A stretch of DNA of 64,000 nucleotides from Gracilibacillus boraciitolerans JCM 21714. Lineage in GTDB: Bacteria > Bacillota > Bacilli > Bacillales > Amphibacillaceae. The notes below the pieces were generated by a model that saw only the letters and a program-made list of their open reading frames with translations, did not search any database and was not told where the DNA came from. The DNA is taken from positions 1-64,000 of the forward strand of contig NZ_BAVS01000008.1 in the NCBI RefSeq assembly GCF_000521485.1, written 5' to 3'. How positions within the stretch are numbered: position 1 is the stretch's first letter; each line of letters begins with the position of its first letter. The position numbers and the translations under genes are program-made. Shown here piece after piece: positions 60,005 through 64,000 of the stretch.

Positions 60005-61207
60005 ATGCAATATGAACATATATTAATAAGATATGGAGAATTAACATTAAAAGGAAGAAACCGTAAATTATTTACGACACAATTGGCAGAAAATGTTCGC
60101 CAGGCGCTAATCAAATTTCCTGCAGTTAAAGTACAGAAAAACCATGACCGAATGTATATCGTCTTAAACGGAGAAAATCCAGAACCTATTCTGGAGAGAT
60201 GTAGTACTATTTTCGGCATTCAAAGTATGAGTTTAGCCATTAAGGTAGCAAATGAAGAGGAAGCGATTAAAGAACAAGCGTTAAAACTATTGTTAGATTC
60301 GAAAAATATTCGAACTTTCAAAGTCTCTACTAAACGCTCCAATAAAGATTTTCCAATTGGATCACAAGAATTTAATCATATACTAGGTGGTTATTTGTTA
60401 AACAATTCGGAAAATATTACAGTGGATGTTCATTATCCTGATTTAGAAATTTCCGTTGATATTCGAACGGAGGCTACCTATCTAACGTCAAAAAAAATAC
60501 GAGGTGCTGCAGGATTACCAGTTGGTTCCTCTGGTAAAGCTTTACTGCTTTTATCTGGTGGGATCGACAGTCCTGTTGCGGGTTATTTAGCGATGAAGCG
60601 TGGAATGCAGTTAGAAGCGATCCACTTTCATTCTCCACCATATACTAGTGACCGTGCCATGGAAAAAGTCCTAGATCTTGCAGAGAAATTGTCGTTCTAT
60701 GGTCACTCGGTAAAGGTGCATATTGTACCTTTTACTGCATTGCAACAAAAGGTGCATCGTGAGATACCTCATGGCTATTCGATGACAGTAATGAGAAGAA
60801 TGATGATGAGAATAAGTGAAGCTTTCGCCAGAAAAAAAGGAATCTTATCACTTATAACAGGTGAAAGTCTTGGACAAGTAGCAAGTCAGACTATGGAAAG
60901 CATGTATGCTATCAATGCTGTTACCAGTTATCCTGTGATTCGTCCGCTAATAACAATGGATAAGACTGAAATTATCAGTATTTCAGAAGAAATTAATATG
61001 TATGATATCTCCATTCGTCCCTATGAGGATTGTTGTACAGTATTTGTTCCAAATGCACCAAAAACCAAACCACGATTAGAGAAAGTGGAGCAATTCGAAG
61101 CGAGCCTGATATTTGAACCGGATATCGAAGAAATAGTGGAAGCCATAGAAACCGTTGAAATAAAGACTAGAGAGAGTCAGGAGCAAGAATTAGATGATTT
61201 ACTCTAA
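60005..61207 (+). CDS. thiI: tRNA 4-thiouridylase ThiI
   Basis: Adenylates and thiolates U8 of tRNA, and in some species aids thiazole synthesis. 400 residues: NFLD-ferredoxin-like N-terminus (HILIRYGELTLKGRNRKLF), THUMP domain, then PP-loop ATPase KALLLLSGGIDSPVAGYLAMKRG. The Cys in EDCCTVFVP is near the end; the rhodanese domain is absent, as in other Firmicutes. It follows nifZ by 5 bp, so sulfur relay is inferred from the operon. Confidence 0.95.
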   Translation: MQYEHILIRYGELTLKGRNRKLFTTQLAENVRQALIKFPAVKVQKNHDRMYIVLNGENPEPILERCSTIFGIQSMSLAIKVANEEEAIKEQALKLLLDSKNIRTFKVSTKRSNKDFPIGSQEFNHILGGYLLNNSENITVDVHYPDLEISVDIRTEATYLTSKKIRGAAGLPVGSSGKALLLLSGGIDSPVAGYLAMKRGMQLEAIHFHSPPYTSDRAMEKVLDLAEKLSFYGHSVKVHIVPFTALQQKVHREIPHGYSMTVMRRMMMRISEAFARKKGILSLITGESLGQVASQTMESMYAINAVTSYPVIRPLITMDKTEIISISEEINMYDISIRPYEDCCTVFVPNAPKTKPRLEKVEQFEASLIFEPDIEEIVEAIETVEIKTRESQEQELDDLL

Positions 61208-61245
61208 CAGTTGGTTTGTTTAACAAGAAGTACCAGTGAATGTCA

Positions 61246-61276
61246 TGCATGAATTCATCTCTCTGAGTACATGATA
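61246..61276 (+). promoter_or_regulatory. Sigma-G-like forespore promoter of sspA
   Basis: TGCATG (61246-61251) and CATGATA (61270-61276) are 18 bp apart, fitting the sigma-G consensus for both boxes and spacing, 30 bp before the sspA ATG. Confidence 0.75.
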
Positions 61277-61305
61277 GTAGTGTAGTCAAGAGGAGGTGAA
61301 ATCAA

Positions 61306-61512
61306 ATGGCAGAGAACAACAGCTCAAACAACCTAGTAGTACCAGGAGTAAGCCAAGCATTAGATCAAATGAAATATGAGATTGCACAAGAATTTGGAGT
61401 AAGCTTAGGTGCTGATACTACATCACGTGCAAATGGTTCAGTTGGTGGAGAAATCACAAAACGTTTAGTACAAATGGCTGAACAACAATTAAATGGGTCA
61501 GCAAATCGTTAA
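61306..61512 (+). CDS. sspA: Alpha/beta-type small acid-soluble spore protein
   Basis: 68-residue SASP that coats spore DNA. Hallmarks: [25 protein letters not shown], with the Glu-Ile/Glu-Phe germination-protease site in YEIAQEFG, then [22 protein letters not shown] strong AGGAGGTG ribosome site and a sigma-G-like promoter fit forespore expression. It shows the organism belongs to a spore-forming lineage. Confidence 0.97.
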   Translation: MAENNSSNNLVVPGVSQALDQMKYEIAQEFGVSLGADTTSRANGSVGGEITKRLVQMAEQQLNGSANR

Positions 61513-61554
61513 TTAAGTAATGACAATACAAAATAAATAAAATGAAATTAGTAT

Positions 61555-61584
61555 AAAGGATAGTGCATAATGCACTATCCTTTT
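61555..61584 (+). terminator. Terminator after sspA
   Basis: AAAGGATAGTGCAT and ATGCACTATCCTTT, 14-bp stem with a very small loop and T4. Confidence 0.9.
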
Positions 61585-61656
61585 CATATAACCAAGTTTT
61601 TGCTATCGTTATATCATATTAACAAAAGATTAAAAGGCATAGGCTAGGTGATAATA

Positions 61657-63249
61657 ATGGGAACACTTCTCTACGGTGGTACAATTTATACAATGGAAGA
61701 GGAATTATCAACGGTAGAAGCTATTTATATGAATAATGGAGAAATAATTAATATAGGTAAGGAAGCAGATTTGCGAGCAAATTATGCTGGTCGAATAAAT
61801 GACGAATATGATTTAAGAGGGTCTGTTTTATATCCTGGTTTTGTGGATAGTCATTTACATATTATTGGACATGGAGAAAAGTTATTACATCTTGACTTAT
61901 CTGAAATGAAATCAGCAGAACATGTATTAAACGCTTTAGCAGAAAAGGTCAAAGAATTAGAACATGGGGGGAATGGTTAATCGCAGATGGATGGAATGAA
62001 AATCAATGGGACAACCCTAGAATTATAACAAAGGAAGAACTGGATGCTATTTCAACAGAACACCCGATGATTTTATCAAGAATCTGTCGGCATGCGATCA
62101 TCGTCAATTCTAAAACTTTGGATTTAGCTGGAGTGACTATGGAAACAGAAGAACCCCAAGGTGGAAAAATTGTAAGGTATCCTTCTGGGGGGGAAGCAAC
62201 AGGCTATTTACTAGATCAAGCACAGGAAATTATAAAGGCTATCATGCCTAGTATATCTGAAAAAAGACTAAAAAAAACCGTTGAAGTAGCCATTGAAGAT
62301 TTACTTCGCTTAGGTTTAGTTGGGGGGTCACTCTGAAGATTTATCCTATTATGGTGGATTTGGAAGAACATTACAGGCATACCAGGAAGTCCTTCCAAGT
62401 AAATATAAATTCAGAGCACACCTCTTAGTACATCATCTTGTTTTTGATGATATGTTAGCCAATAATCTTCAGTACGGAGATGGTGGAGAATATACTACTC
62501 TCGGAGCAATGAAAATTTTTTCAGATGGCGCTTTAGGTGGAAGAACGGCATGGTTGACCAAACCCTATCAAGATGATCCTGCAAATGAAGGTATTCCAAT
62601 CCACAAGCGCGAGGATTTAGAACTGCTGTTTCAAAAGGCAAGAAAGTATCAACACCCAATAGCCGTTCATGCGATTGGAGATAGAGCTATTGAGGAAGTG
62701 GTAGCCTGTATCGAGAAATATCCTCTCCGTAATGGATTGAAGGACAGAATTATCCATGCACAAATTATGAATAAGGAATTATTAGAAACATTAACAAAGA
62801 TTCCTGTTGTATTAGATATTCAACCTTCATTCGTTGCTTCGGACTATCCATGGGTGGAGGAAAGATTAGGGAAACAGAGATCATCTGAATCCTATCCTTG
62901 GAAAACATATCTTGACTCAGGCATTGCCTGTGCAGGTGGCTCGGACGCACCAATTGAAGAAGTGAATCCACTATTAGGGATGCAAGCTGCCATAACACGG
63001 AGGTCTACTATCGATGGTAACGTATATGGAGAACATGAGAAGCTTTCAGTTTATGAGGCTATCTCCCTATACACAAAGGGAAGTGCGAACGTGATTAATC
63101 ATGCAGAGGATCGAGGATTAATACAGCCTGGATATGTAGCAGACTTTACTATTCTTGATCAAGACTTATTTAAGATCAATCCAGATCACTTCCATCAGGT
63201 AAAAGTGAAAGCAACGATAGTAAACGGAGAGATTATGTATCAAAAATAA
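61657..63249 (+). CDS. YtcJ-type amidohydrolase (two frameshifts)
   Basis: Metal-dependent amidohydrolase of about 530 residues. Motifs in order: FVDSHLHIIGHG (HxH metal site), LGAMKIFSDGALGGRTAW (Lys), IAVHAIGDRA (His), IIHAQIM (His) and ACAGGSDAPIE (Asp). YtcJ-like proteins are predicted exoenzymes or cytosolic deacylases of unknown substrate. The frame breaks at G6 61966-61971 (needs four, ELEHGEWLIADGWNE) and G6 62322-62327 (needs five, LGLVGGHSEDLSYYGG). A G7 at 62187-62193 adds a Gly. The ATG at 61657 follows TAGGTGA. Confidence 0.88.
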
Positions 63250-63420
63250 AATGATCCCATATAAGTAAAAGCCCAATGATAATGCGATATATCTTTGATT
63301 TACTGAATAGTAATTTTGAAATTAATAGTAACTGTAACAATCGCTCCGGCTTGTTAAGCAGTATAATCAAGTCATAATTACCTCATCTGTTAGTGCAAAT
63401 AATCATCATGATATGCAAAT

Positions 63421-63458
63421 AAAAATCCGAACGATAGCAATATCGTTCGGATTTTTTT
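63421..63458. terminator. Bidirectional terminator
   Basis: AAAAATCCGAACGATA and TATCGTTCGGATTTTT, 16-bp stem, between the convergent amidohydrolase and NAD kinase genes. Confidence 0.92.
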
Positions 63459-63507
63459 ATCAAATTACTTGTGTCCCAGCTGCTATTTACATTAATTGAG
63501 ACTTACT

Positions 63508-64000
63508 TTATAAGAAAGTTCGCTGGACTCGGTCCCAGAAGGAATTGTTTTTTAATTTAACCGTTTTAATTCGTTTATCACTTAATTGAATAGTTAATGA
63601 ATGAATATTTCGAATCGAATATGCTTCATTATCTAACCCAATAATTGGATAGTCATTACCATCCTGGATAATTTCAAGTCGCAATTTTCGGTCTTCATTT
63701 AGAACAAAAGAAGATCCTAATGTCCGGTACCGATTATTATTTAATGAAGCAATTTCTGATACTTGAAAACAAGGTAATTTCGGATCAATAACTGCCCCCC
63801 CTGCTATAGACTTATTGTAGCCAGTACTTCCGGTAGGCGTCGCTACAATTAAACCATCTCCACGAAATCGTTCAAAATGATTATCATCAATAAACACGTC
63901 TATTACGATGGTCTTAATAATAGCTGATCGAACCGCAGCTTCATTTAAACAGTGAAAAGTAGATTCGCCATTAATAGTGACGTCAATGATTGGAAAGCGG
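63508..64000 (-). CDS. NAD kinase, C-terminal part (cut by window edge)
   Basis: Phosphorylates NAD to NADP. The visible 164 residues run without a break to the window edge: RFPIIDVTINGESTFHCLNEAAVRS, IDVFIDDNHFERFRGDGLIVATPTGSTGYNKSIAGG (the ATP/NAD kinase signature), ASLNNNRYRTLGSSFVLN and a beta-rich end. The GGDGT N-terminal motif lies outside the window. A C7 run at 63795-63801 gives one extra Gly. By position this is the second Bacillus NAD kinase (ppnKB/nadF2). Confidence 0.92.
   Translation of the reverse strand, partial: RFPIIDVTINGESTFHCLNEAAVRSAIIKTIVIDVFIDDNHFERFRGDGLIVATPTGSTGYNKSIAGGAVIDPKLPCFQVSEIASLNNNRYRTLGSSFVLNEDRKLRLEIIQDGNDYPIIGLDNEAYSIRNIHSLTIQLSDKRIKTVKLKNNSFWDRVQRTFL

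Overview
This is an AT-rich chromosomal stretch of a spore-forming, low-GC Gram-positive bacterium of the Bacillaceae. Three things suggest this. The gene order follows the yt- region of Bacillus subtilis (ytgP, ytmP, ytzH, trmB, ytoP, ytpP, ytpQ, ytpR, sftA, murC, ytxG/H/J, aroA, ccpA, motPS, acuCBA, tyrS, rpsD, ytsP, ezrA, nifZ, thiI, sspA). There is an alpha/beta-type small acid-soluble spore protein gene with a sigma-G-like promoter. A Bacillales-style rpsD leader and a tyrosyl T-box are also present. The Na+-type MotPS stator and a Na+/alanine symporter fit a salt- or alkali-tolerant relative, but the genus cannot be fixed from the sequence.

Layout. 0-25 kb is core yt- backbone: flavoprotein, MurJ-like flippase, pseudouridine synthase, K+ channel, tRNA methyltransferase, M42 peptidase, ytpPQR-sftA-murC-ytxGHJ, an FtsA-like protein, the aroA DAHP synthase/chorismate mutase fusion, ccpA and motPS. 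25-33 kb is an inserted C30 carotenoid cluster, crtM-crtP-aldH-crtO-crtN-crtQ, with a divergent TetR gene; it holds every enzyme of the staphyloxanthin route. 33-46 kb holds acuCBA, a large class A PBP, T-box-tyrS, cydAB with a cydS-like 28-residue ORF, a CoxG-like protein, alsT and rpiA. 46.5-55 kb is an accessory region between rpiA and rpsD: a capsid fragment, an endolysin-tail remnant, a HeH-domain phage gene split by an IS66-family element with a perfect 8-bp target duplication, an HNH gene, and a 590-residue protein with a possible PD-(D/E)XK N-terminus. 55-64 kb returns to backbone: rpsD, ytsP, ezrA, nifZ-thiI, sspA, an amidohydrolase and a truncated NAD kinase gene.

A caution governs everything else. 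The window contains about 48 G or C runs of exactly seven, one of eight and several of six. Wherever a run of seven falls in a conserved gene, the protein carries one extra Gly or Pro compared with its family, including inside invariant motifs: the K+ channel filter reads TVGYGGD, the MurC P-loop TGGAHGKT, AcuC HHGGDG and TyrRS DQWGGN. The simplest reading is that runs of four were recorded as seven. Other runs are off by one base and break more than twenty genes, including rpsD, aroA, cydA and cydB. I treat these as probable sequence or assembly errors, give the gene as it would read when repaired, and mark each break. No CRISPR array, tRNA or rRNA gene was seen. The best candidates for genuinely uncharacterised biology are the 590-residue protein with the repeats at its 3' side, and the small membrane ORF upstream of cydA.
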